Shown: positions 1 through 8,147 of the stretch, piece by piece
How positions within the stretch are numbered: position 1 is the first letter of the stretch
Layout: every line of letters begins with the position of its first letter
Assembly: GCF_902652685.1 (NCBI RefSeq)
Contig: NZ_CACRUY010000010.1
Coordinates: forward strand, 1-64,000
DNA: 64,000 nt
From: Mycobacterium sp. Marseille-P9652
GTDB lineage: Bacteria > Actinomycetota > Actinomycetes > Mycobacteriales > Mycobacteriaceae
Direction: 5' to 3'
Program-made: the position numbers and the translations under genes
Notes under the pieces: model-generated
Databases searched by the model: none
The model's input: only the letters and a program-made list of their open reading frames with translations
Told to the model about the DNA's origin: nothing

Positions 1-216
1 TTCGGCGGAGCATCCTCCACCCTCATCGCCACCCAATCCGGTAATGATGGCGCTCCCGGCGGCCCCCAGGGCACCGGCTCCGGTGGACAGGGCGTCGGTA
101 CCGCCGACAACGGCGGCGGTTTAGGCGGTGCAGGCGGCTTCCAGGGAGGAAACGCCGGCTCAGGAGGAGGGGGTTATACCGGCCTCGGAAACGGCCTCCC
201 GGGCGGCTCGACCTAG
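1..216 (+). CDS. C-terminal fragment of a glycine-rich protein (partial)
   Basis: Frame 1 is open from the window edge to TAG at 214-216, giving 71 residues that are the tail of a longer protein. Nearly half are Gly, with Ala, Ser, Asn and Gln between, in short GG and GGN steps. No membrane segment, cysteine or catalytic motif is visible. Low-complexity Gly-rich tails are common in mycobacterial secreted and surface proteins. The regular GGA/GGN triplet repeat of PE_PGRS proteins is too weak here to assign that family. No function can be given without the upstream part. Confidence 0.55.
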   Translation, partial: FGGASSTLIATQSGNDGAPGGPQGTGSGGQGVGTADNGGGLGGAGGFQGGNAGSGGGGYTGLGNGLPGGST

Positions 217-247
217 GAGATGGGCGCGGACGCTACCTGCTCCCTCG

Positions 248-598
248 TCAAGGCTTCGGGTTCGTTGCGGTGCGGTCGTAGAAGGCGGTCCACACCGAAA
301 GCCTCGACAGCACAAGAACGGCCAGGCGGCCGCGCTCCGTGTGCCGGTATCGGTTGTCTGCGGATCCGATGTCGTCCCAGCTGCCCGCGGTCGCGCCCGT
401 CACCAGGCGGCCGACGACGAGATCCCGCAGCGCCGCGCCGATAGCCCGGCGCCGCAGGCGCAGCGCGGCTTGGATTTCGCGCATCGTCATGGGTCCCGAC
501 GACAGCACGTCGAGCACCTCGAGCACATGGGGTTGGCCGACCACTGTGCGTAGGTCCGCGACAAGATCCAGCCGTTCATGCGGGGGCATAGCGGGCAC
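248..598 (-). CDS. Small winged-helix transcriptional regulator
   Basis: A 116-residue protein starting at GTG 598; ATG 589 would give 113 residues. Residues about 20-80 read as a winged helix: a helix beginning at VLEVLDVLSSG, then PMTMREIQAALRL as helix 2/turn, and RRAIGAALRDLVVGRLV as the recognition helix. A conserved-looking Tyr-Arg-His-Thr follows, as in HxlR/PadR-type proteins. It is divergent from the APC permease at 697, so it may control that gene; this is inference. Effector unknown, with no metal-binding Cys cluster as in ArsR sensors. Confidence 0.6.
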   Translation of the reverse strand: MPAMPPHERLDLVADLRTVVGQPHVLEVLDVLSSGPMTMREIQAALRLRRRAIGAALRDLVVGRLVTGATAGSWDDIGSADNRYRHTERGRLAVLVLSRLSVWTAFYDRTATNPKP

Positions 599-629
599 CG
601 TAAGGGTCGGCGCCGCACCGGCGCACCGG

Positions 630-680
630 TCTTTACGGAACGTGCGGGTGCGCGCCGCATATCTTTACGAAATCTCTACG
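630..680. promoter_or_regulatory. Three direct TCTTTACG-type repeats in a divergent promoter region
   Basis: TCTTTACG occurs at 630-637 and 662-669, and TCTCTACG at 673-680, between the divergent winged-helix gene and the permease. The spacing (start to start 32 and 11 bases) is close to whole helical turns, as expected for a protein binding one face of the DNA. The binding protein is not known. Confidence 0.3.
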
Positions 681-696
681 GCTTGAGGCCGACCCG

Positions 697-2709
697 GTGC
701 GGGCGCCGAAATTACGCTCCTTAAACGTGTCTTCACCGACGTCGCTGATGAAACGCCTTGTGGTCGGGCGGCCTTTCCGCAGCGACAGCCTTGGCCACAC
801 CCTGCTGTCCAAGCGCATCGCCCTGCCGGTTTTCGCCAGCGACCCACTGTCCTCGGTGGCGTATGCCACGCAGGAGATCCTGCTGATCCTCACCCTCGGG
901 GGCCTGGCTTACCTGCATCTGACGCCGTGGATAGCCGGCGGCGTGGTGGTGCTGCTGGCCGTCGTCGTGTTGTCGTACCGCCAGGTGGTCCGCGCCTACC
1001 CGAGCGGGGGCGGTTCCTACGAGGTGGTGTCGAAAAACCTCGGTCCGGCGGCGGGGCTCGTCGTGGCGGCGGCCCTCATGGTCGACTACGTGATGACGGT
1101 CGCCGTGTCGGTGGCGGCCGGCGTCGACAACATCATCTCGGCCGTCCCGGATCTCAACCCCTACCGGGTGGCGATCAACATCGGGTTCATCGCCACGCTG
1201 ACCGCGATGAATTTGCGGGGCGTCCGCGAGTCGGGCCGCGCATTCGCCGTTCCCACGTACGCCTTCGTGGTGGGCGTCTACCTGATGGTGGGCCTGGGAA
1301 TCCTGCGAACGCTGATGGGGCATCCACCGGTGGCCGAGAGCGCGAATTACGGGATCAGGGCCGAGCAGGTCGGCCTCACGTCCGTGGCCCTCGTTCTGCT
1401 CGTGCTTCGCGCGTTCTCGTCGGGCTGTACGGCGCTGACGGGCGTGGAGGCCATCTCCAACGGGGTGCCGGCCTTCCGAAAGCCCAAGGCGCTCAACGCC
1501 GCCCGCACCATGACCGCGATGGGCCTGCTGGCCATCACGATGTTCGTCGGCGTGACGGCCCTGGCGCTCATCGCCAAGACCCGCGTCGTGGAGAACGCGT
1601 GCGACCTTACGGGATTCGCCGGAAACTGCGAGACCGACCCGCAGCGAACGGTGATCGCCCAGATCGCCGCGGCGGTGTTCGGCAACAACAGCATCATGTT
1701 CTTCTATATCCAGGCCGCCACGGCGCTGATCCTGATCCTGGCCGCCAACACCGCCTTCAACGGTTTCCCGCTGCTGGCCTCGATCCTCGCGCAGGACCGG
1801 TACCTGCCCCGGCAGCTGCACAACCGCGGCGACCGGTTGGCCTTCTCGAACGGCATCATGGTGCTCGCGCTCATCGCCGGCGGGCTGATCTACGCCTTTG
1901 ACGGCTCCGTGACCCGGCTGATCCAGCTCTACATCATGGGCGTGTTCACGTCGTTCACACTGTGCCAGGCCGGCATGGTGAGGCACTGGAACGCGGAGCT
2001 CGCCGACGCGGCCACACCGGGCGAGCGGCGCCGAATCAATACGGCCCGCGGCATCAACGCCTTTGGCTCCCTGCTCACCGGCCTGGTCCTGGTCGTCGTG
2101 ATGATCACCAAGTTCACCCACGGCGCCTACCTCGTGGTCATCGCCATTCCGGCGCTGTGCCTGCTGATGCAGGCCATCCACAAGCACTACGCCACCGTCC
2201 GCAAGGAACTACGGGTCGACGACCGCGGCGACCAGACGCTTCCCAGCAGGGTGCACGCGGTGGTGCTGGTGTCCGGGTGGAACAAGGCCACGCAGCGGGC
2301 GGTCCTGTTCGCCAGGGCCACCAGACCGGACACGCTGACGGCCCTCACCGTGAACGTCAACGACGACGACACCCGGGCGCTCGACCGCGAATGGGAAGAG
2401 TTGGACGTCAACGTACCGCTCAAAGTGGTCGAGTCGCCCTACCGCGAGATCACCCGCCCGGTGCTGGCCTACATCAAACGGCTCCCGGTCAGCCCGCGCG
2501 ACGTGGTGTGCGTCTACATCCCCGAGACCGTCGTCGGCCGCTGGTGGGAAAACCTTCTGCACAATCAGAGTTCGCTGCGTCTGAAGGCCCGGCTGCTCTT
2601 TGAGCCCGACGTGATGGTGACCAGCGTGCCGTACCAACTGCACTCGGCGACGAATCGCGATCTCGCCGGGATCGACCGCGCCGAGAGTTACGAGGCCACC
2701 CTCGGCTGA
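697..2709 (+). CDS. APC-family permease with C-terminal soluble domain
   Basis: 670 residues from GTG 697; ATG 748 is a possible internal start. Residues about 40-500 hold around 12 hydrophobic helices. The APC hallmark near the first helix is FASDPLSSVAYATQE, and a GGGSYEVV loop follows. Residues about 510-670 are soluble and mixed alpha/beta, resembling the C-terminal domain of Rv2690c-type permeases. It probably moves an amino acid or cation across the inner membrane; substrate unknown. It stands alone and is convergent with the CocE-like gene, with one base between the stop codons. Confidence 0.8.
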   Translation: MRAPKLRSLNVSSPTSLMKRLVVGRPFRSDSLGHTLLSKRIALPVFASDPLSSVAYATQEILLILTLGGLAYLHLTPWIAGGVVVLLAVVVLSYRQVVRAYPSGGGSYEVVSKNLGPAAGLVVAAALMVDYVMTVAVSVAAGVDNIISAVPDLNPYRVAINIGFIATLTAMNLRGVRESGRAFAVPTYAFVVGVYLMVGLGILRTLMGHPPVAESANYGIRAEQVGLTSVALVLLVLRAFSSGCTALTGVEAISNGVPAFRKPKALNAARTMTAMGLLAITMFVGVTALALIAKTRVVENACDLTGFAGNCETDPQRTVIAQIAAAVFGNNSIMFFYIQAATALILILAANTAFNGFPLLASILAQDRYLPRQLHNRGDRLAFSNGIMVLALIAGGLIYAFDGSVTRLIQLYIMGVFTSFTLCQAGMVRHWNAELADAATPGERRRINTARGINAFGSLLTGLVLVVVMITKFTHGAYLVVIAIPALCLLMQAIHKHYATVRKELRVDDRGDQTLPSRVHAVVLVSGWNKATQRAVLFARATRPDTLTALTVNVNDDDTRALDREWEELDVNVPLKVVESPYREITRPVLAYIKRLPVSPRDVVCVYIPETVVGRWWENLLHNQSSLRLKARLLFEPDVMVTSVPYQLHSATNRDLAGIDRAESYEATLG

Positions 2710-2710
2710 T

Positions 2711-4426
2711 CTACCCGAGCACGGGAAGCAGGAGCCGCGACGACGAGCGAATCGTGTTGAGGCTGCTGGTCCCGACGCTCGCATGCCGGAAGTTCATGAT
2801 CGCCGGGGTGGACGGGTCCTGGTCGTCGCTGGCGAGCACGAGGCGGATGCGGTGGCCGGCCGCGAACCGGCGGGCATTGGGCACCAACGGGATTCGATAG
2901 GTGACGTCCTCGCCCACCGGCACCGCGCGTGGGGTGGTGCACGGCAGCACCGGCGCCCCGGGCCGGCTCGCGGCCTCGTCGACCTCGCGCATGCTGGCCC
3001 GCAACCACCCCGCCGTCACGTCGCCGACGGTCCCGTCGGGCGCCACGTCCTGCAGCACCGCCATCCAGGCGGTGTCGATCGCGGTCGCCGAGGCAACGAG
3101 CCGCAGTTCGATCTCGCCGACCACGTCGATGTCCCCTTCCAGGGGTGGGCCGGTCCAGGTGAGCGTCGACGGCGGATCGATCTCGCTCGGCTTGACGCGC
3201 CCCAACCCGGCTCCGAGCACCATGAGCGTGCGGCTGCCCGGCTCGCCCTCGTCCTCGTCCAGCGCGCCGTCGGCCCGCAAGGCCAGTTCGCGGTGGGCGG
3301 CACCCGGCGGCGGCCACGAGCCGGCGGTGCGCCATTCGTCGGCGCCGGGCAGGATATAGCGGATCGGCGGCCCCTCGGTGATGCCGGTGTCGCGGCCCTT
3401 GAGCCAATGGTCGTACCAGGCCAGCGCTTCGGTGTGCAGGCTCTCCCAGGGCCACGTCAGGCCGAACTTGCCCAGCATGCCCATCCGCACGCAGGCGTTG
3501 TGCGACAACCCCTTCCACGTCGCGAACGTGGAAGGAAGGTGCAGCGGAACGTTTTCCCAGTCGCAGCCCAGGTACACGGGGATGTCGATCTGCTTCAGCA
3601 GCGGCAAGACGCTGCGCTCCTCCCACCACTCGTCGCGGGTGGGATGCTCGACCGCGGCCTGCAGCCACAGCTCGTCCCACGGGTGCGGGTCGTGCGGCAG
3701 CCGGAGAAGTTGGCGCAGCATCGTCACCGCCGCCTCGCCGTTCAATGTCTCGAACTTCTTGTGCAGCCGTGGGGTGTTGAGCACCCGACGGGCCAGGCCG
3801 ATCGGCCTGCTCCGCCAGAGCTCGTCGCTGCGGTCGGACGTCAGACCCATCATCGCCAGAAACGGCGTGACAAACGACGAACTCAGCAGCCCGTGGTGGT
3901 TGGCGCCCTCGTAGAGATCGCTGGTCACCGCCAGCGGGAAGATCGCCTTGAGGTGCGGGGGTCGCTCGACGGCCGCTTCGAGCTGCGTCATCGCGAAATA
4001 GCTGATGCCGATCATGCCGACGTTGCCGTCGCACCAGGGTTGCGCCGCAACCCATTCGACAAGGTCGTATACGTCGCGCCGTTCCTGCCCGTCGAAGAAG
4101 CCGAACGTGCCGCCGGAGCCGCACGTGCCGCGCAGGTTGGCGATCACGTGCACGTACCCGCGCGGCACCCAGAAATCGGTCACGCCGGCCTCGATGAATC
4201 CGGCGGGAGCGCCGAAGTCCTGCATCTGCCGCGGGTACGGCGAGGCGGCCAGCAGCGCGGGAAACCGGCCGTCGGCGTCGGGGCGGTGAACGTCGGCCAG
4301 AAGCGTTGTGCCGTCGCGCATCCCGATGGCGATGTTGATGTCGGTGCGCGTGCGGTGTTGCGGCTCGCTGAGGTTGCGGTAGTGCCGTCCAGTGGTCTGT
4401 GGGCCGTTGAGCGTCCGGGTCGCCAT
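2711..4426 (-). CDS. CocE/NonD-family alpha/beta hydrolase (S15 peptidase-like)
   Basis: 571 residues. The N-terminal half is an alpha/beta hydrolase: a DIxxAxxMRDGTTLLADVHRP opening typical of CocE/X-Pro dipeptidyl peptidases, an oxyanion-loop region NLRGTCGSGG near residue 98, and the nucleophile elbow GISYFA with Ser about 142. The last third, from about residue 340, looks like the beta jelly-roll (PepX_C) domain. Members hydrolyse acyl, ester or amide bonds; this substrate cannot be told. No signal peptide is visible, so it is probably cytoplasmic. A strong nested dyad lies between it and the divergent TetR at 4488, which makes TetR control likely. Confidence 0.85.
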   Translation of the reverse strand: MATRTLNGPQTTGRHYRNLSEPQHRTRTDINIAIGMRDGTTLLADVHRPDADGRFPALLAASPYPRQMQDFGAPAGFIEAGVTDFWVPRGYVHVIANLRGTCGSGGTFGFFDGQERRDVYDLVEWVAAQPWCDGNVGMIGISYFAMTQLEAAVERPPHLKAIFPLAVTSDLYEGANHHGLLSSSFVTPFLAMMGLTSDRSDELWRSRPIGLARRVLNTPRLHKKFETLNGEAAVTMLRQLLRLPHDPHPWDELWLQAAVEHPTRDEWWEERSVLPLLKQIDIPVYLGCDWENVPLHLPSTFATWKGLSHNACVRMGMLGKFGLTWPWESLHTEALAWYDHWLKGRDTGITEGPPIRYILPGADEWRTAGSWPPPGAAHRELALRADGALDEDEGEPGSRTLMVLGAGLGRVKPSEIDPPSTLTWTGPPLEGDIDVVGEIELRLVASATAIDTAWMAVLQDVAPDGTVGDVTAGWLRASMREVDEAASRPGAPVLPCTTPRAVPVGEDVTYRIPLVPNARRFAAGHRIRLVLASDDQDPSTPAIMNFRHASVGTSSLNTIRSSSRLLLPVLG

Positions 4427-4427
4427 A

Positions 4428-4469
4428 GTTTCACGCTACGTTGAAAATAGTCTCAACGCAATATGAAAC
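4428..4469. promoter_or_regulatory. Nested palindromic operator between CocE-like gene and TetR
   Basis: Two inverted repeats share one centre at 4448.5: the inner CGTTGA (4439-4444) with TCAACG (4453-4458), and the outer GTTTCA (4428-4433) with TGAAAC (4464-4469). It fills the divergent 61-base gap. Concentric dyads like this suit two TetR dimers on one site, presumably the TetR encoded at 4488. Confidence 0.7.
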
Positions 4470-4487
4470 TTCGCGTATGGTGGGACC

Positions 4488-5087
4488 GTGGCGAAGCGGT
4501 CATCACGCCCCGGCCCGCGGGACGAACGCGGCGTGCTGTCCGCGCGCATCCTTGCCGCGGCGCGCGACGAATTCGCCGAACACGGCTGGGCCGGCACCGC
4601 GATCCGGGCGGTTGCCCGGAACGCCGGCGTGGATCCCGCGCTGATCTACCACTACTACGGCTCCAAGGAAGGCTTGCTCGACGCGGCCACCGCGCCCCCG
4701 CAGAAGTGGCTCGACTCGGTCGCCGCCACCTGGGCGGCGCCCCGAATAGAACTCGGCCGGAGCCTGATCCGCACGGTGTTGACCGCCTGGACCGACGAGG
4801 ACGTCGGGCCCGCGCTGCGCGCTGTCGTGCTGACCGCCGCCCACGAGCCGAGAACCCGCGAGAAGCTGCGGCTGATCGTCGAGCGCGGCCTGATCGGCGG
4901 ATCGACCCTCGGTGGCGACGAGCACGAACGGTTGCGCCGCAGCGGGCTGATCGCCAGCCAGCTGATCGGCTTCGCGCTGTTGCGCTACGTCTGGAAGATC
5001 GAGCCGCTCGCGTCGATGCCCGAGGACGAGGTAGTGGCGGCTGTGGCGCCGAACCTGCAGCGCTACGTCGACGGCGACCTCGGCTAG
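4488..5087 (+). CDS. TetR-family transcriptional regulator
   Basis: 199 residues from GTG 4488. Residues 16-65 are a classic TetR DNA-binding domain: ILAAARDEFAEHGWAGTAIR, then the helix-turn-helix AVARNAGVDPALIYHYYGSKEGLL. The rest is a helical ligand pocket of unknown specificity. It is divergent from the CocE/NonD hydrolase, with a concentric dyad in the gap, so it probably represses that gene and itself. The next gene starts 46 bases downstream in the same direction, so read-through is possible. Confidence 0.85.
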   Translation: MAKRSSRPGPRDERGVLSARILAAARDEFAEHGWAGTAIRAVARNAGVDPALIYHYYGSKEGLLDAATAPPQKWLDSVAATWAAPRIELGRSLIRTVLTAWTDEDVGPALRAVVLTAAHEPRTREKLRLIVERGLIGGSTLGGDEHERLRRSGLIASQLIGFALLRYVWKIEPLASMPEDEVVAAVAPNLQRYVDGDLG

Positions 5088-5133
5088 GCCGCGGCTCACG
5101 CGTTTTGGCGGGGAAACCCGCGACAATGTACGG

Positions 5134-5823
5134 ATGCCTCGCATCGTCGCGGCCGTGGTTGCCGCCGGGTTGATCGTGGTGTCCGGCGCGGTGGCGCCGG
5201 CGAGGGCCGACGTGCCGCCCGTCAGCGACGCGGCCCTGCAGGCCGGATTCCTGGACGTCCGGACCGTCGTTCCCGACGCCGTGATCGACCTGCGCTACGC
5301 CACCACCAACAACTTCACCCACACCCAGCTCTATCCGTCCGACGCCCGATGCCTCGTGCATCAGTCGATGGCGCCCGGCCTGGCGACGGCCGCGAACGCG
5401 CTGCGCGGGCAGGGCCACCTGATGGTGTTCTGGGACTGCTATCGCCCGCACGACGTCCAGGTCAAGATGTTCAACGTCGTGCCCAATCCGGCCTGGGTGG
5501 CCCGCCCGGGCCAGTACGCCCACAGCCACGAGTCGGGGCGGTCGGTGGACGTGACGGTCACCGCCGTCGAGCCGCAGTGCCCGCCCGAACGGCATGCGGA
5601 CGGCCTCTGCCTGGCCGACATGGGCACCGACTTCGACGACTTCTCGCCCCGCGCAACGGCATACGCGACCCAGGGCGTCAGCGCCGAGGCCCAGGCCAAC
5701 CGGGCCCGGCTGCGGGACGCCATGAAGTACGGCGGGCTGTCGCCGTACTCCGGTGAGTGGTGGCACTTCGACGGGCCGGGGGCGGCCGTCGACCGCCCGA
5801 TCCTGAATGTGCCCGTCGACTAG
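5134..5823 (+). CDS. Secreted D-Ala-D-Ala dipeptidase, VanX/M15D type (LpqR-like)
   Basis: 229 residues. Residues 1-25 form a Sec signal peptide ending APARA, so the enzyme acts outside the membrane. The M15 zinc site is intact: His132 and Asp139 in SHESGRSVD, and His211 with catalytic Glu208 in GEWWH. Arg104 in CYRPHD matches the VanX transition-state arginine. It should cleave D-Ala-D-Ala or a related peptidoglycan dipeptide. By neighbours it matches the Rv0838 (lpqR) position of M. tuberculosis, but there is no lipobox Cys here, so it is predicted soluble rather than a lipoprotein. Confidence 0.85.
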   Translation: MPRIVAAVVAAGLIVVSGAVAPARADVPPVSDAALQAGFLDVRTVVPDAVIDLRYATTNNFTHTQLYPSDARCLVHQSMAPGLATAANALRGQGHLMVFWDCYRPHDVQVKMFNVVPNPAWVARPGQYAHSHESGRSVDVTVTAVEPQCPPERHADGLCLADMGTDFDDFSPRATAYATQGVSAEAQANRARLRDAMKYGGLSPYSGEWWHFDGPGAAVDRPILNVPVD

Positions 5824-5825
5824 CT

Positions 5826-5860
5826 GTCTCGCAATATGAGACGATAATCTCGAAATATGA
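5826..5860. promoter_or_regulatory. Repeated dyad over the methyltransferase promoter
   Basis: GTCTC (5826-5830) and GAGAC (5838-5842) form a perfect dyad. A near copy follows, so TCTCGCAATATGAG is repeated as TCTCGAAATATGAG about 21 bases later. A GATAAT at 5843-5848 between the copies is a good -10 box, which would place transcription start at or beside ATG 5857 (leaderless). The regulator is not obvious from the neighbours. Confidence 0.45.
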
Positions 5861-6696
5861 GTCGGCCGGGTAAGCTGCCGGGCATGAGCGAAGCCGACCA
5901 CAACCAGTACACGCACGGGCACCACGAGTCGGTCCTGCGCAGCCACCGGCGGCGCACCGCGGCGGACTCCGCGGCCTACCTCCTCCCGCACCTCGCGCCT
6001 GGGCTGTCCGTGCTGGACATCGGATGCGGGCCCGGAACGATCACCGCCGACCTCGCAGCGCGCGTCGCGCCCGGCGAAGTGGCGGCGGTCGACCGGTCCG
6101 CCGACGTGCTCGAGGCGGCCAGTGCCGAGGCGCGCACACGCGGCCTGAGCAACGTCACGTTCGCGACCGCGGACGTGCACCACCTGGACTTCCCCGACGC
6201 CTCGTTCGACGTCGTCCATGCGCATCAGGTGTTGCAGCACGTGGCCGATCCCGTGCGGGCGCTGCGCGAGATGAGGCGGGTATGCCGGCCGGGCGGGATC
6301 GTGGCCGCCCGCGACGCGGACTACGCGGGCTTCATCTGGTTCCCGGTGCTGCCGGCACTGGATGCGTGGCTGGACCTCTATCGGCAGGCGGCTTACGCCA
6401 ACGGCGCCGAACCCGACGCCGGGCGTCGGTTGCTGTCGTGGGCCCGACAGGCCGGGTTCGAGGACGTCACGCCGACGGGCAGCGTGTGGTGCTACGCGAC
6501 CCCCGACACCCGCGACTGGTGGGGCGGGATGTGGGCCGACCGCATCCTTCATTCCGACGTGGCGGATCAGTTGCTGCGTTCGGGGTTGGCCACTACCGAG
6601 GCGCTCGAGGACATCTCCGCGGCGTGGCGCACCTGGGCGGCGGCGCCGGACGGGTGGTTGTCGATGCCGCACGGCGAGATCCTCTGCCGGGCGTAG
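5857..6696 (+). CDS. Class I SAM-dependent methyltransferase
   Basis: 279 residues from ATG 5857; ATG 5884 is the alternative. Motif I is VLDIGCGPGTITADLA near residue 53, followed by the acidic residue of motif II in VAAVDRS. DASFDVVHAHQVLQHVADP is motif IV, and MRRVCRPGGIVAARD is the post-motif of the UbiE/Methyltransf_11 type. An N-terminal His-rich stretch (THGHHESVLRSH) is unusual. The acceptor is unknown. Position after the VanX-like gene matches Rv0839 in M. tuberculosis (from memory). After it the window leaves the M. tuberculosis order. Confidence 0.8.
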   Translation: MSRPGKLPGMSEADHNQYTHGHHESVLRSHRRRTAADSAAYLLPHLAPGLSVLDIGCGPGTITADLAARVAPGEVAAVDRSADVLEAASAEARTRGLSNVTFATADVHHLDFPDASFDVVHAHQVLQHVADPVRALREMRRVCRPGGIVAARDADYAGFIWFPVLPALDAWLDLYRQAAYANGAEPDAGRRLLSWARQAGFEDVTPTGSVWCYATPDTRDWWGGMWADRILHSDVADQLLRSGLATTEALEDISAAWRTWAAAPDGWLSMPHGEILCRA

Positions 6697-6725
6697 ATCG
6701 GCGGTCGCTTTGTAGCATCGGCACG

Positions 6726-8075
6726 GTGCGCGGCGATCGGGTCCCGGAGGTCAAGTCGCCGACCCGCGCTCCCGGCGAAGCCGCCACCGATGCCGGCTTT
6801 CCGAAACGCGTGGCGGTCGCGTGCATGGTGGGCACCGCCGTCGAGTACTACGACTTCTACATCTACGGCACGGCGGCGGCCCTGGTGTTTCCCTCGGTGT
6901 TCTTTCCGCACCTGAGCCACACGATGGCGACGATCGCCTCGATGGGGACCTTCGCCGCTGCGTTCGTGTCGCGGCCATTGGGCGGGGCGGTGTTCGGCCA
7001 TTTCGGCGACCGCCTGGGCCGCAAGGCCACGCTCGTCGCGACCCTGCTGATCACCGGCCTCTCGACCGTCGCGGTGGGGCTCACCCCCGGCGCGGCGACG
7101 ATCGGCGTGGCCGCGCCCCTGATCGTGCTCACCCTGCGGCTGCTGCAGGGGTTCGCCGTCGGCGGGGAGTGGGCGGGTTCGGCGCTGTTGGGCGCCGAAT
7201 ACGCGCCGGCGGCCAAGCGCGGCCGGTTCGGCATGTTCACCCCTCTGGGCGTCGGCGTCTCGCTGTTCCTCACCAGCCTGACCTTCCTGCTCGTGAACCT
7301 CACGATCGGGCAGACCAGCGCGGCATTCCTGCAGTGGGGATGGCGCGTCCCCTTTCTCTTGAGCGCGCTGCTGGTCGCGATCGCCCTGTACGTTCGACTC
7401 AACATCGCCGAAACGCCCGTCTTCGCAAGCCAATTGGCGACCCAGCGGCCCCCTCGGGCGCCGCTTGCCGAGGTCATCCGCTCGCAGCCCGGCGGCCTGG
7501 TGCTGGCGTCGGGCAGCTTCGTGGCCGTCTTCACCTTCGTGTTCATGGCGGGTACCTACCTGACCAGTTACGCCTACGGCCGCGGCCTGACGCGAAACTC
7601 CGTCCTGGTCGCCGGAATGCTCGGCGGCCTCGTGTGGACCGTCGGCGTGGTGTTCTCGGGCACCACGTGCGACCGGGTCGGGCGACGGCCGGTCATCATG
7701 GCCGCCTGGGTGATCGGCCTGGCGTGGTCCTTCGCCGTCATCCCGTTGATCGATACCGGAAGCGGTGTCCTGCTCGCGGTCGCGATCTGCGGCATCTACG
7801 CCATCGCGGCGGTCGCCTTCGCGCCGATGGCGTCGTTCATACCCGAGTTGTTCCCGACGCGGCATCGCTACACCGGCGCGGGACTGGCGATCAACCTCGC
7901 TGGGGTCGTCGGGGGCGCGGTGCCGCCGGTGCTCGCGGGGCCCTTGCTCGCCCACTACGGCGGCCGGGCCGTCGGGCTGATGATGGCCACCCTGGTCCTG
8001 GTCAGCCTCGCGTCGACCCATCGGCTACCGGAAACGAAGGGCCGGGTCCTCGAGGACGTGGCCGCTCCGCGCTGA
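6726..8075 (+). CDS. MFS transporter, metabolite:H+ symporter family
   Basis: 449 residues from GTG 6726, 29 bases after the methyltransferase stop. About 12 membrane helices. The opening VGTAVEYYDFYIYGTAAAL and the loop 2-3 motif FGDRLGRKA are diagnostic of the MHS group (ProP, ShiA and KgtP relatives), as is the RLLQGFAVGGEW helix. Such proteins import organic acids or zwitterions with protons. Standing just ahead of the acyl-CoA mutase/CoA-transferase operon, it may bring in the acid that operon uses; that is inference from position. Confidence 0.8.
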   Translation: MRGDRVPEVKSPTRAPGEAATDAGFPKRVAVACMVGTAVEYYDFYIYGTAAALVFPSVFFPHLSHTMATIASMGTFAAAFVSRPLGGAVFGHFGDRLGRKATLVATLLITGLSTVAVGLTPGAATIGVAAPLIVLTLRLLQGFAVGGEWAGSALLGAEYAPAAKRGRFGMFTPLGVGVSLFLTSLTFLLVNLTIGQTSAAFLQWGWRVPFLLSALLVAIALYVRLNIAETPVFASQLATQRPPRAPLAEVIRSQPGGLVLASGSFVAVFTFVFMAGTYLTSYAYGRGLTRNSVLVAGMLGGLVWTVGVVFSGTTCDRVGRRPVIMAAWVIGLAWSFAVIPLIDTGSGVLLAVAICGIYAIAAVAFAPMASFIPELFPTRHRYTGAGLAINLAGVVGGAVPPVLAGPLLAHYGGRAVGLMMATLVLVSLASTHRLPETKGRVLEDVAAPR

Positions 8076-8110
8076 AGCCGCCGAGTGTTTGCGCTGATCA
8101 GCGCGTGGTA

Positions 8111-8139
8111 TTGGCATTCTCTTTTTTTGCAAGTACGTT
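8111..8139 (+). promoter_or_regulatory. Probable SigA promoter of the mutase operon, leaderless
   Basis: TTGGCA at 8111-8116, then 17 bases, then TACGTT at 8134-8139. Transcription would begin about 7 bases on, at or just before ATG 8148, so the mutase mRNA is probably leaderless. A perfect GCGCTGATCAGCGC palindrome lies just upstream at 8091-8104 and could be an operator. Confidence 0.5.
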
Positions 8140-8147
8140 ATTCACCG

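Noticed and set aside
1-216. PE_PGRS protein end
   Set aside because: Gly-rich but without the regular GGAGG-type repeats, and the diagnostic N-terminal PE domain is outside the window.
733-2187. Long open frame on the minus strand opposite the permease
   Set aside because: It has His/Arg/Gln-rich composition without motifs, while the plus strand encodes a clear transporter. Such antisense frames are expected in high-GC DNA.
6024-8075. Apparent fusion of an unknown N-terminus to the MFS transporter
   Set aside because: The first ~230 codons are an out-of-frame reading of the methyltransferase; the transporter begins at GTG 6726.
8115-8121. ATTCTC half-site of the regulon box upstream of the mutase
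   Set aside because: The matching GAGA arm at the right distance is missing; the sequence is explained by the -35/spacer region.
8076-8147. Cobalamin riboswitch before the B12 mutase
   Set aside because: Only 72 bases are available, no B12-box-like conserved core is visible, and the promoter places transcription start at the ATG.
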